Positions 1 to 5,577 of a stretch of DNA of 5,577 bases are shown piece after piece. Positions within the stretch are counted from its first letter, which is position 1. Every line of letters begins with the position of its first letter. Source of the DNA: Bacteroidota bacterium (GTDB lineage: Bacteria > Bacteroidota > Bacteroidia > B-17B0 > Aurantibacillaceae); assembly GCA_947474485.1 (NCBI GenBank), contig CANJJP010000133.1:1-5577 (forward strand), given 5' to 3'. The notes below the pieces were generated by a model that worked only from the letters and a program-made list of their open reading frames with translations, did no database searches and was not told where the DNA came from. Made by a program: the position numbers and the translations under genes.

Positions 1-153
1 TCTGATTTAGGAGGTTGGTACTCTTCAGTTTGTAAGCAGTTTAATATTTCGTCAATTCCATTCACAATTTTAGTTGGTAAAGATGGAAAGATTATTGCTA
101 AAGGACTTCGTGGCGCAGCTTTAGATGCTAAGGTTAAAGAGATTTTAGGGTAG
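1..153 (+). CDS. Thioredoxin-fold protein (TlpA/AhpC-TSA type), C-terminal fragment
   Basis: Frame 1 is open from the left edge to a TAG stop at 151-153, giving the last 50 residues of a protein whose start lies outside the window. The fragment contains a Ser-Ile-Pro (residues 18-20), where the proline fits the cis-Pro of a thioredoxin fold. A beta hairpin follows (about 21-34, with Lys-Asp-Gly at the turn, 27-29), then Leu-Arg-Gly (36-38) and a C-terminal helix. This order is typical of the end of Bacteroidota TlpA/ResA-like or AhpC/TSA-like thiol-disulfide oxidoreductases, often periplasmic. The CXXC active site would lie upstream and cannot be checked, so redox activity, signal peptide and any N-terminal DUF4369-type domain are unknown. 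The gene is convergent with the minus-strand block, and a hairpin terminator follows its stop by about 20 bases. Confidence 0.8.
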   Translation, partial: SDLGGWYSSVCKQFNISSIPFTILVGKDGKIIAKGLRGAALDAKVKEILG

Positions 154-171
154 ATAGTTAATGTGATTTAT

Positions 172-197
172 AAAGCCTCACCAAGTGAGGCTTTTTT
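172..197 (+). terminator. Rho-independent terminator between convergent genes
   Basis: A perfect 10-bp stem (AAAGCCTCAC at 172-181 with GTGAGGCTTT at 185-194) closes a 3-base CAA loop. On the plus strand it runs into six Ts (192-197) and then ATTTT, a good intrinsic terminator for the thioredoxin-fold gene ending at 153. On the minus strand the hairpin is followed by only TTTATAAAT, so it could stop transcription from the opposite gene less strongly. The T tract overlaps the stop codon (196-198) of that minus-strand gene, so both genes share one compact terminator. Confidence 0.88.
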
Positions 198-1527
198 ATT
201 TTCCTAAAACTATCTTTTCTTTATACAAATATTTCTCCTGCAAACTTTGAAATGGCCTATAAACATAATAGATGTAGCCATCTCTAATTCGAATTTTGTC
301 GGCAGAATAATGTATGATAGAATATTTGCCTTCGTCTCTCCCTGTATTAGAATTTATGTTTTTAATGTAGCGATGTCCACTATTATCATATACTGCATAT
401 ATTTTATCTTCGGTTAAATCTTTTACCATTTTGTTTTTCCACTCTTTCCAGTTTTTTGGATGATGATAAGTAATATTTACCGAATCTAATTTGTTACCGT
501 TTTTGTCGTAATGAAAAAGAGAGTTTTTGTAATGATCAAAAACGCAAATTGTATCAGAAACAATGTACAGCGGGGCAAATAAAGGAGTGTAATACATCGA
601 TTGGGTAAAACCACTTATCATCGCAGCAGCAATGTGTTTATCTACTCCGTATTCTTGAGCAACATTACGAGCTAATAATTTATCTTTTGGTTTTAAGCTG
701 TAATATTCAAAACGATACGCATACATTAATTCTTCGTCTTCAATAGTATGTATTTCTTTTTTTGTTGAATCTGAATAATTGTAGGAAAAATAATTAAAGA
801 GCGGGTAATCCTTACTAAAATTACTGAATAGCAATTGAGAGTTAATGGTATCAATAACGGGTTTAACCAATGCATTGTAGTCCTCAACAGGCAATGAAGC
901 TAAAACTAACTTATCGTTTCTTACTAATATTCTGTAAATTTTCTTTTCGGCCATTATGTTTGTATAACCCATAAAATCACGGTACAGTTCTTTTATTTTA
1001 CCTGCATCTTCAGGTATGGCCAATGAGTGCAAAACTGATTGTGTTTCATCAGCTAGTTTAATGCTATGTGCATTTGTTTTTTTATCCTCGGTTAAAAGAA
1101 AATAGTTGTCCTCATAAAAATCAAAATCTAGAATACTAAAACGTTGCGAACCAAATACAGTGTCGGGTTTTTGTTTGGCACTTATATTAAATTCTTTCAA
1201 TAAATATTCTTCTTTTTTTAATGATATGGAAAGTTTAATTGTGTCGTCACTTTCTTCTATCTCTAATTCTCTTACCTCTTTTTTGTAACCAACAGATGAG
1301 AATATTAAACTAACATGTTTTACTTTAGGAATAAAAAACTCAAAAACCCCTTTGTTATCTGTTTCGGTTGCAAGTGTTGAATTGTTTATACGAACAGAAA
1401 TGTTTTTAAGCGCTTGTTTGCTTTCTCTGTCAAATACTTTTCCATTTATAAAAACCGATTCTTTTTGTGAAAAGCAAAGGCTTGCGAGAAGCAGCAAAAA
1501 CAGTGATATATAATTTCTCGCATTCAT
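196..1527 (-). CDS. Exported protein with carboxypeptidase-like regulatory domain and possible beta-propeller
   Basis: This is a 443-residue protein. Residues 1-20 form a signal peptide: Arg4, a Leu-rich core at 9-14, and a likely cut after Cys-Phe-Ser before Gln21. The Cys18 context (Ser-Leu-Cys) is a poor lipobox. Residues about 26-105 match the carboxypeptidase-like regulatory (CarboxypepD_reg) beta-sandwich, with Gly-Lys-Val-Phe-Asp (29-33), Thr-Asp-Asn-Lys-Gly (56-60) and Ser-Val-Gly-Tyr (78-81), followed by a linker Leu-Lys-Glu-Phe-Asn-Ile (110-115). In SusC-like receptors a TonB plug would come next. Here the remaining 320 or so residues are rich in Tyr, Phe, Asn and Lys, with repeated beta-hairpin-like segments (about 130-146, 187-213, 321-352, 371-390 and 411-435) that could be propeller blades. 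Function unknown; a periplasmic or surface binding role is inference. It starts 50 bases after the pseudouridine synthase gene, possibly from its own promoter, with no Shine-Dalgarno sequence. Confidence 0.85.
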   Translation of the reverse strand: MNARNYISLFLLLLASLCFSQKESVFINGKVFDRESKQALKNISVRINNSTLATETDNKGVFEFFIPKVKHVSLIFSSVGYKKEVRELEIEESDDTIKLSISLKKEEYLLKEFNISAKQKPDTVFGSQRFSILDFDFYEDNYFLLTEDKKTNAHSIKLADETQSVLHSLAIPEDAGKIKELYRDFMGYTNIMAEKKIYRILVRNDKLVLASLPVEDYNALVKPVIDTINSQLLFSNFSKDYPLFNYFSYNYSDSTKKEIHTIEDEELMYAYRFEYYSLKPKDKLLARNVAQEYGVDKHIAAAMISGFTQSMYYTPLFAPLYIVSDTICVFDHYKNSLFHYDKNGNKLDSVNITYHHPKNWKEWKNKMVKDLTEDKIYAVYDNSGHRYIKNINSNTGRDEGKYSIIHYSADKIRIRDGYIYYVYRPFQSLQEKYLYKEKIVLGK

Positions 1528-1555
1528 TGTACTAATTTAATTAAAAGACGCATTG

Positions 1556-1563
1556 CAAATTTA
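1556..1563 (-). promoter_or_regulatory. Candidate Bacteroidota -7 promoter element
   Basis: On the minus strand these eight bases read TAAATTTG, an exact match to the Bacteroidota sigma-70 -7 consensus TAnnTTTG. The element lies 28 bases upstream of the ATG of the regulatory-domain protein (1525-1527), which would give a leader of roughly 20 bases. I see no clear TTG-type -33 element at the expected distance, and such AT-rich motifs arise by chance, so this is a weak call. Confidence 0.3.
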
Positions 1564-1577
1564 ATTCCATAAATATC

Positions 1578-2267
1578 TTAAATGTATTTGCTTATCTCTG
1601 ATTTAAGGATATATTTCCATTCGCCAATTTTAATGTTGTTAAGCTCATAATCAGCAAATTTCGTTCGAATTAGGCGCGTTACTTGATAGCCATTTTTATA
1701 ACACATTCTTCTAATTTGTCTATTCAACCCTTCAATTAATGTGATTTTAAATTCGCTACCGTTAATTTTATTTACTTCGCACGGAAGTGTTTTTTTACCC
1801 ATAATCACTACACCTGTTCTTAAAGAGTGAAGCAACGAATCAGAAATAGGTTTGTCAACTGTAACGAGATAAATTTTACTTACTTCATGTTGTTTGAACA
1901 TGAGCTTTTCATAAATTCTACCATCGTTGGTTAATAATAATAAGCCTTCAGAATCTTTGTCTAATCTACCAAGAGGAAAAAAATCTTCGTTAATATTAAT
2001 TGCAGCTTTTAGATTGTTTTCAATGTTTTCGTTTAAAGTGCATTCTATTCCTCTTGGTTTATTGTATGCAATGTAAATTGCTTTTTTTGTTTCTCTAATT
2101 GGCATTTCGTTAACTACTATTTCATCGAAGGCATCAACAAAGCAGTTTTCATTAATTGCATTTCCATTTAATTTTATTTGCCCCGATATTAAAAGTGAAT
2201 CAACTTGTTTATTTGAAACGCCCAAATGTTTTACTATTGCGGCTTTTAATTTATAACTGCTGCTCAT
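1578..2267 (-). CDS. rluF: 23S rRNA pseudouridine synthase, RluF-like (RsuA/RluB/RluE/RluF family)
   Basis: This 229-residue cytoplasmic enzyme isomerises uridine to pseudouridine in RNA. An S4 RNA-binding domain occupies about residues 7-53 (Leu-Leu-Ile-Ser-Gly-Gln-Ile-Lys-Leu-Asn-Gly at 25-35). The catalytic domain follows, with Asn-Lys-Pro-Arg-Gly (69-73), the family signature Gly-Arg-Leu-Asp-Lys-Asp-Ser-Glu-Gly-Leu (100-109) holding the catalytic Asp103, Lys-Ile-Tyr (131-133), and Gly-Leu-Asn-Arg-Gln-Ile-Arg-Arg-Met (180-188). The C-terminal stretch around Gly193-Tyr194 and Arg201-Thr202, ending Gly-Glu-Trp, resembles E. coli RluF more than RsuA or RluB. RluF modifies U2604 of E. coli 23S rRNA and can act on tRNA-Tyr; the exact target here is not provable from sequence. 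The length is close to the minimum for the family. The ATG lies one base after the stop of the hydrolase gene, so the two are probably co-transcribed and coupled. Confidence 0.93.
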   Translation of the reverse strand: MSSSYKLKAAIVKHLGVSNKQVDSLLISGQIKLNGNAINENCFVDAFDEIVVNEMPIRETKKAIYIAYNKPRGIECTLNENIENNLKAAININEDFFPLGRLDKDSEGLLLLTNDGRIYEKLMFKQHEVSKIYLVTVDKPISDSLLHSLRTGVVIMGKKTLPCEVNKINGSEFKITLIEGLNRQIRRMCYKNGYQVTRLIRTKFADYELNNIKIGEWKYILKSEISKYI

Positions 2268-2268
2268 A

Positions 2269-3114
2269 TTACATTTCGTTTGCGAAAATGTTCATTGGTT
2301 TACGCTGAGGTTTTAAACTTGCTCTAAAAAATCTTTTAAGGTGTTTAATGCAAGCGTTAGGATTTTCTAAAAAGCCCATGTGCCCATCTTTATCTAAGAG
2401 TAAAATATATTTACTTTGAATTATTTCTGATTGATTTAATAAAATTTGCATTGGCAAAACAGGGTCATATCTGCCAATAATCATCATGATTGGATATTCG
2501 GCAAAATTCATTACAATATCTCTGTTTGGCCTGTCTTTCATCCCTTCTAATGAATTTACAATACCTCTTTTACTTGTTTTTAAAGCTATTTTTTGCGCAA
2601 AAGAAACTTCAGCTTTATTTTTCACTAAGTTAGATGGTGCAAATAAATTTTTAATAGTATTTTTTGTGTAAACCTTTGCGTCGGCTTTCACTAATTTAAT
2701 TGCTCGTGTTCTATCGCATTTTTTCTCCTCGCTGTCAGCATAACAAGTTGAGTGAAACAAACAAATGCCTTTTAAATTATCAGGAAACAATTCTGCAAAG
2801 GCTAGTGTTGCGTAGCCGCCCATACTGTGACCTACAAGTATATATTTTTTAAGCTTTAGGCTATCCATTAAAGTTTTAACGGATTTAGCTAATAATTCCA
2901 TTCTGTGCGAGTAGCCATAACAACTACTTTTGCCATGCCCAGGTAAATCAATGGTGATAATTCTGAAGTGTTTACTAAGAGCAGCTTGTGTAGTTTCCCA
3001 AATTTCTTTTGCTCCTAAAAAGCCATGTAATAAAACAATTACTCGACCTTTTCCAACATCTGTATAGCTGATTTTTTCGCCTCTAAATAAAATATTTTTT
3101 TCTTCCAATTTCAT
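2269..3114 (-). CDS. Alpha/beta hydrolase
   Basis: This 281-residue alpha/beta-hydrolase-fold enzyme has all key elements: an oxyanion-hole loop His-Gly-Phe-Leu-Gly (30-34), Asp-Leu-Pro-Gly-His-Gly (56-61) after strand 4, a nucleophile elbow Gly-His-Ser-Met-Gly-Gly (95-100) with Ser97, an acid in Gly-Arg-Tyr-Asp (214-217, Asp217), and a catalytic His in Asp-Gly-His-Met (243-246, His245). A helical cap lies between about 125 and 200. There is no signal peptide or membrane segment, so it should be cytoplasmic. The overall pattern resembles the broad MenH/BioH/esterase group. The substrate cannot be assigned, and no other menaquinone or biotin gene is nearby. The C-terminus ends in a short basic tail (about 263-274). 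Its ATG follows the glycosyltransferase stop with no bases between, and its own stop is one base from the pseudouridine synthase start. No Shine-Dalgarno sequence is visible. Confidence 0.95.
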   Translation of the reverse strand: MKLEEKNILFRGEKISYTDVGKGRVIVLLHGFLGAKEIWETTQAALSKHFRIITIDLPGHGKSSCYGYSHRMELLAKSVKTLMDSLKLKKYILVGHSMGGYATLAFAELFPDNLKGICLFHSTCYADSEEKKCDRTRAIKLVKADAKVYTKNTIKNLFAPSNLVKNKAEVSFAQKIALKTSKRGIVNSLEGMKDRPNRDIVMNFAEYPIMMIIGRYDPVLPMQILLNQSEIIQSKYILLLDKDGHMGFLENPNACIKHLKRFFRASLKPQRKPMNIFANEM

Positions 3115-4140
3115 TTAAATCTTTATTTCTAAAGTTGTTTTTGTTGGCGGTATTTTTGTTGACTCTAATTTAGTTATCACCTCTGCTAAAGTATTTAAAT
3201 TACTTTGCTCGATGAATGCAATGTTATACTTTTTTTTCAAATGTTTCGCTAAGTATTCCTGCTCTGTTTGCCCCGGTGTTGGAATTAAAATTATTTTCTT
3301 ATTGAAGTGCATTATATCCATAATACTTGAATAACCGCTTCTGCAAATAAGTATTTCCGAACTTTCAATTAATGTTTGAAGTTCATAGGAATTAAGTAAA
3401 TCAAAGTTTTCCGAGTTAGCATATAATTTTGTTGATGACGTTGTGGTCCCTCGTATAAGTGCAATGGATAGTTTTGAATTATCAAGCGTAGCCATTAATT
3501 TTTGCTCTAAAATACTTCGTTGGGGTTCTGTGCCTGATAGAAGAATGAGTATGTCGTATTTTTTCTCTTGAGTAGTGTTGTTATTAAATCTACTAAGTAA
3601 ACCAATTCGTTTTGTTGGGATAGTTATTTTTTCGTTGATTGATAATTCACCGCTTAAGTTAATATTTACATCATCAGGAACCCAACATTCATTAAATTTG
3701 TTAATGAAGTTAGCATGAATATTATTTATTTTTTTTGAGAGTAGTGGCGATTGAATCGAAAGTTGATGGCCAATAAAAATTGAATGTACTTTGGTTGAAT
3801 ACAATCCATAACGATTATCACTAATAACAACATCTATATTTTCTTTGCTTAAAAAATCATTCAACCATTTATGCTCCGCTCTTATTTTAGATTTAAGTTT
3901 ATTTAATTGACCGACAATTTTTATCCATTGTGGCAAGCGTTTCGCATATCTTACATCGTAGCTAAATAATTCAACATGTTTTATTTTTATGTGATGCTGT
4001 GAAACAAAATCAAATTGTTTTTGAGTGCCTGCAAAAATAATTTCATGTCTATGTTGTAATAGGTTTTGGATAATTGGAATGCATCGAGCTGTGTGCCCTA
4101 ATCCCCAGTCGAGTGGTGCAATTAGAACTCTCTTACTCAT
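3115..4140 (-). CDS. MurG/GT28-like glycosyltransferase
   Basis: This 341-residue protein has the two-domain GT-B layout. The N-terminus has a beta strand followed by Asp-Trp-Gly-Leu-Gly-His (11-16), the Gly-rich acceptor loop typical of MurG and related family 28 enzymes. The C-terminal half has Leu-Ser-Gly-Thr-Glu-Pro-Gln-Arg (201-208) after a hydrophobic strand, Cys-Arg-Ser-Gly-Tyr-Ser-Ser (266-272), and Pro-Thr-Pro-Gly-Gln-Thr-Glu-Gln (287-294), which match the nucleotide-sugar binding elements of the Glyco_tran_28_C domain. It is probably not MurG itself: the acceptor loop differs and no cell-wall genes are nearby. Bacteroidota commonly carry such stand-alone proteins with unknown donor and acceptor. 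It has no signal peptide or membrane segment. It begins exactly at the base after the stop of the T9SS-sorted surface protein gene, so the two are co-transcribed. A role in making surface glycans or modifying that protein is possible but unproven. Confidence 0.87.
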   Translation of the reverse strand: MSKRVLIAPLDWGLGHTARCIPIIQNLLQHRHEIIFAGTQKQFDFVSQHHIKIKHVELFSYDVRYAKRLPQWIKIVGQLNKLKSKIRAEHKWLNDFLSKENIDVVISDNRYGLYSTKVHSIFIGHQLSIQSPLLSKKINNIHANFINKFNECWVPDDVNINLSGELSINEKITIPTKRIGLLSRFNNNTTQEKKYDILILLSGTEPQRSILEQKLMATLDNSKLSIALIRGTTTSSTKLYANSENFDLLNSYELQTLIESSEILICRSGYSSIMDIMHFNKKIILIPTPGQTEQEYLAKHLKKKYNIAFIEQSNLNTLAEVITKLESTKIPPTKTTLEIKI

Positions 4141-5577
4141 TTAGTTTTTTAATATTTGCACGAAACCCTTTAGTTTTTTGGTTTCAATGCCTGTGTAGCG
4201 TATCATGTTTACTTCACAAATGTAATAGTAGGTTCCACTTACACATGGCAAATTGCTTTGCATATTTTTTCCATCCCAATGTATAGCAGGGTCAGTAGTT
4301 TCGAACATCAATGTTCCCCATCGGTTATAAACTTTAAGGTCAATGTCTTTCACAAATCTATTTTTTATAGGAATAAAAAAGTCATTTATACTATCGCCAT
4401 TAATGGTAATGATATTTGGTAATTCATATTCAGGGCAATTATCCACACAAATTTCATTAATTATTGGGCTTTCATTTCCAAATGAATCAACAGCAGTTAC
4501 TGCATAACATCCTGCAATTGAACTTGTATAGTCGGTTGTGAACGAATTAGTATTGTTAGCAAAAGAGTTGATTAATACATACTGACTATCTTTAACAGCA
4601 GTGTAGTACAAATTATAATACAATATATCATAACTGCAATTTGTAGCACCATCAGTCCAAGTAATTTGAGTAATTTGAGTGTTACAATCTCCATCCGCAG
4701 TAATACTTGGTTGGCAAGGAGCCTCTTTGTCAATTGGGGATGCGCATACTTTTTGTGACCAATTATCTAATGGACTAATTATATTAGGGTCATTATACTC
4801 GCCTTTTGATTTTACCTTATAACAATAATTTGCGCCATTTACTAAGCCAGTGTCAGTATAAGAAAGCGATGATGTACTATCTATGAGAATATAATTTAAA
4901 CTAGCATTTTGTTTGTAAATGTAGTATGTGTTATTTGTCCAAGGCGTTGATGAAGTCCAGCTAAGTTCAACTCTTTTTGCAAGTCCGCTTGCTATTAATC
5001 TTAAAGAAGAAGCTTTCTGAGAACTCCCAATTAAGTTACCGTTGCTATAAAAATCAAGTTTATAGTTGTATCCATTTACTTCAGTATTTAAATTACTAAT
5101 GTTACAACTTGTGTCGCTTAAGTTTAGGAAGTGTTTAAAATAAGTTTGTGTTACACTATAAACTTGTGTTGTTGGTGTTCCATTCAATCCTGTTCCTTGT
5201 AAAATTCTAAACTCGTAAGGACCAGTGTTTACTAATGTGTCCAATCCATTTGTTGTTGTGTTTTTAATAAGTGGTTTTGTCCAGCGAACAAATATTTGTC
5301 CAGCGCTTATGTCCGTTGTGTCAATGCTAACATTGGTTAATAATGGTACATCTCTTACTAATTTTACACATACATTTGATGGTGCTAAACTGTAAGATCC
5401 ATCTGCAAAATAAGCTACTACAATATATGAGTAATCTATTCCTTGTATTAAATTATTATTGTCAGTAAATGAGAAGTTAGGATTGCTTACACCAATTGCA
5501 TTTACTGTACCAATTTGCGAAAATCCCCAAGAGTCGGATACACCTGTTTCACAAACACTTGGATTAATTAAATCGCA
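4141..5577 (-). CDS. Secreted Cys-rich fibronectin-III-like protein with T9SS type B sorting domain, N-terminus missing
   Basis: The frame is open from the TAA stop at 4141-4143 to the right edge, giving the last 478 residues of a larger protein. A TTG at 5242-5244 is not a credible start, because 111 more in-frame codons with the same character lie upstream. Counting from the edge, about 1-75 is the end of one fibronectin-III-like module, and about 77-190, 191-285 and 286-387 are further modules. These show Trp in early strands (Trp99, Trp207), Tyr-X-Val late strands, and Asp-X-Glu-Ala-Pro-Cys linker-style boundaries (283-288). Residues 388-478 are a gliding-motility-associated C-terminal (CHU_C) domain that directs export by the type IX system. 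Fourteen cysteines are visible, suggesting disulfides in an extracellular protein. The likely role is adhesion or another surface function, but no enzyme domain is in view. It heads the tightly packed minus-strand operon; its promoter lies outside the window. Confidence 0.9.
   Translation of the reverse strand, partial: CDLINPSVCETGVSDSWGFSQIGTVNAIGVSNPNFSFTDNNNLIQGIDYSYIVVAYFADGSYSLAPSNVCVKLVRDVPLLTNVSIDTTDISAGQIFVRWTKPLIKNTTTNGLDTLVNTGPYEFRILQGTGLNGTPTTQVYSVTQTYFKHFLNLSDTSCNISNLNTEVNGYNYKLDFYSNGNLIGSSQKASSLRLIASGLAKRVELSWTSSTPWTNNTYYIYKQNASLNYILIDSTSSLSYTDTGLVNGANYCYKVKSKGEYNDPNIISPLDNWSQKVCASPIDKEAPCQPSITADGDCNTQITQITWTDGATNCSYDILYYNLYYTAVKDSQYVLINSFANNTNSFTTDYTSSIAGCYAVTAVDSFGNESPIINEICVDNCPEYELPNIITINGDSINDFFIPIKNRFVKDIDLKVYNRWGTLMFETTDPAIHWDGKNMQSNLPCVSGTYYYICEVNMIRYTGIETKKLKGFVQILKN
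4144..4416 (-). other. T9SS type B C-terminal sorting domain (gliding-motility-associated, CHU_C)
   Basis: This encodes the last 91 residues of the fibronectin-III-like protein. The domain opens with Asn-Gly-Asp-Ser-Ile-Asn-Asp, close to the usual NGDGxND. It continues with Val-Tyr-Asn-Arg-Trp-Gly (the hallmark strand), His-Trp-Asp-Gly-Lys, Val-Ser-Gly-Thr-Tyr-Tyr-Tyr, and a final Lys-Gly-Phe-Val-Gln-Ile-Leu-Lys-Asn. These landmarks occur in the order and spacing expected for the type B signal. In known systems this domain is recognised by the outer-membrane T9SS machinery after Sec export. The rest of the T9SS genes are not in this window. Confidence 0.92.
4661..4680 (-). repeat. Short in-frame 9-bp tandem duplication
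   Basis: On the plus strand GTAATTTGA occurs twice in tandem, followed by GT. The period is 9 bases, so the frame is kept, and it encodes Thr-Gln-Ile twice just before a Trp in the last fibronectin-III-like module. It looks like a small slippage duplication within the gene rather than a functional repeat array. Confidence 0.6.

Noticed and set aside
1536..1545. Palindrome TTTAATTAAA as an operator or terminator
   Set aside because: It is all A and T, with no loop or following T tract, in AT-rich DNA, so chance is the simplest explanation.
2486..2671. A 61-codon plus-strand open frame
   Set aside because: It lies wholly inside the alpha/beta hydrolase gene on the opposite strand, whose catalytic motifs are intact, and shows no recognisable protein feature.
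3115..4140. The glycosyltransferase being MurG of peptidoglycan synthesis
   Set aside because: It shares the fold and C-terminal motifs, but the N-terminal acceptor loop differs from MurG and no mur, fts or mra genes are adjacent.
4141..4179. Ten-base direct repeat TTAGTTTTTT at 4141-4150 and 4170-4179
   Set aside because: Both copies are coding or stop-codon sequence made of Lys/Leu/Asn codons near the end of the sorting domain, so no regulatory role is supported.
4074..4286. A 70-codon plus-strand open frame
   Set aside because: It runs antisense across the junction of the glycosyltransferase and the sorting-domain gene, both strongly supported, and has a low-complexity Cys/Phe-rich translation typical of a shadow frame.
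5242..5244. TTG as the start of the fibronectin-III-like gene
   Set aside because: The frame stays open for another 111 codons to the window edge, with fibronectin-III-like sequence and Cys residues, so the true start is outside the window.

Overview
The window looks like a chromosomal segment from a low-GC member of the Bacteroidota, probably Flavobacteriales or a near relative. Three things support this. A protein carries a C-terminal type IX secretion (type B, gliding-motility-associated) sorting domain. A surface or periplasmic protein carries a Bacteroidota-style carboxypeptidase-like regulatory domain. None of the starts on the minus strand has a Shine-Dalgarno sequence, although the DNA is strongly AT-rich. 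No mobile element, tRNA, rRNA or CRISPR array is visible.

Layout: the left edge (1-153, plus strand) is the last 50 codons of a thioredoxin-fold protein of TlpA/AhpC type. It converges on a long minus-strand block, and a perfect hairpin terminator at 172-194 lies between the two. The rest is on the minus strand. In order of transcription (right to left) it holds: a large Cys-rich fibronectin-III-like secreted protein ending in a T9SS type B sorting domain (4141 to the right edge, N-terminus outside the window); a MurG/GT28-like glycosyltransferase (3115-4140); an alpha/beta hydrolase with a complete Ser-Asp-His triad (2269-3114); an RluF-type 23S rRNA pseudouridine synthase (1578-2267); and, after a 50-bp gap that may hold its own promoter, an exported protein with a carboxypeptidase-like regulatory domain and a possible beta-propeller (196-1527).

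The first four minus-strand genes are packed stop-to-start: two junctions read TAA directly followed by ATG, and one has a single base between them. They are almost certainly one transcript and may be translated by reinitiation. Their functions do not form one obvious pathway: a surface protein, a sugar transferase, a hydrolase and an rRNA modification enzyme. The glycosyltransferase next to a secreted protein is suggestive of surface modification, but this is only inference. Overall this is mostly ordinary core or accessory Bacteroidota sequence, and I see no convincing evidence of a wholly new system. The observations most worth following up are the exact stop/start abutments, the Cys-rich T9SS cargo, and the regulatory-domain protein that lacks a TonB barrel.
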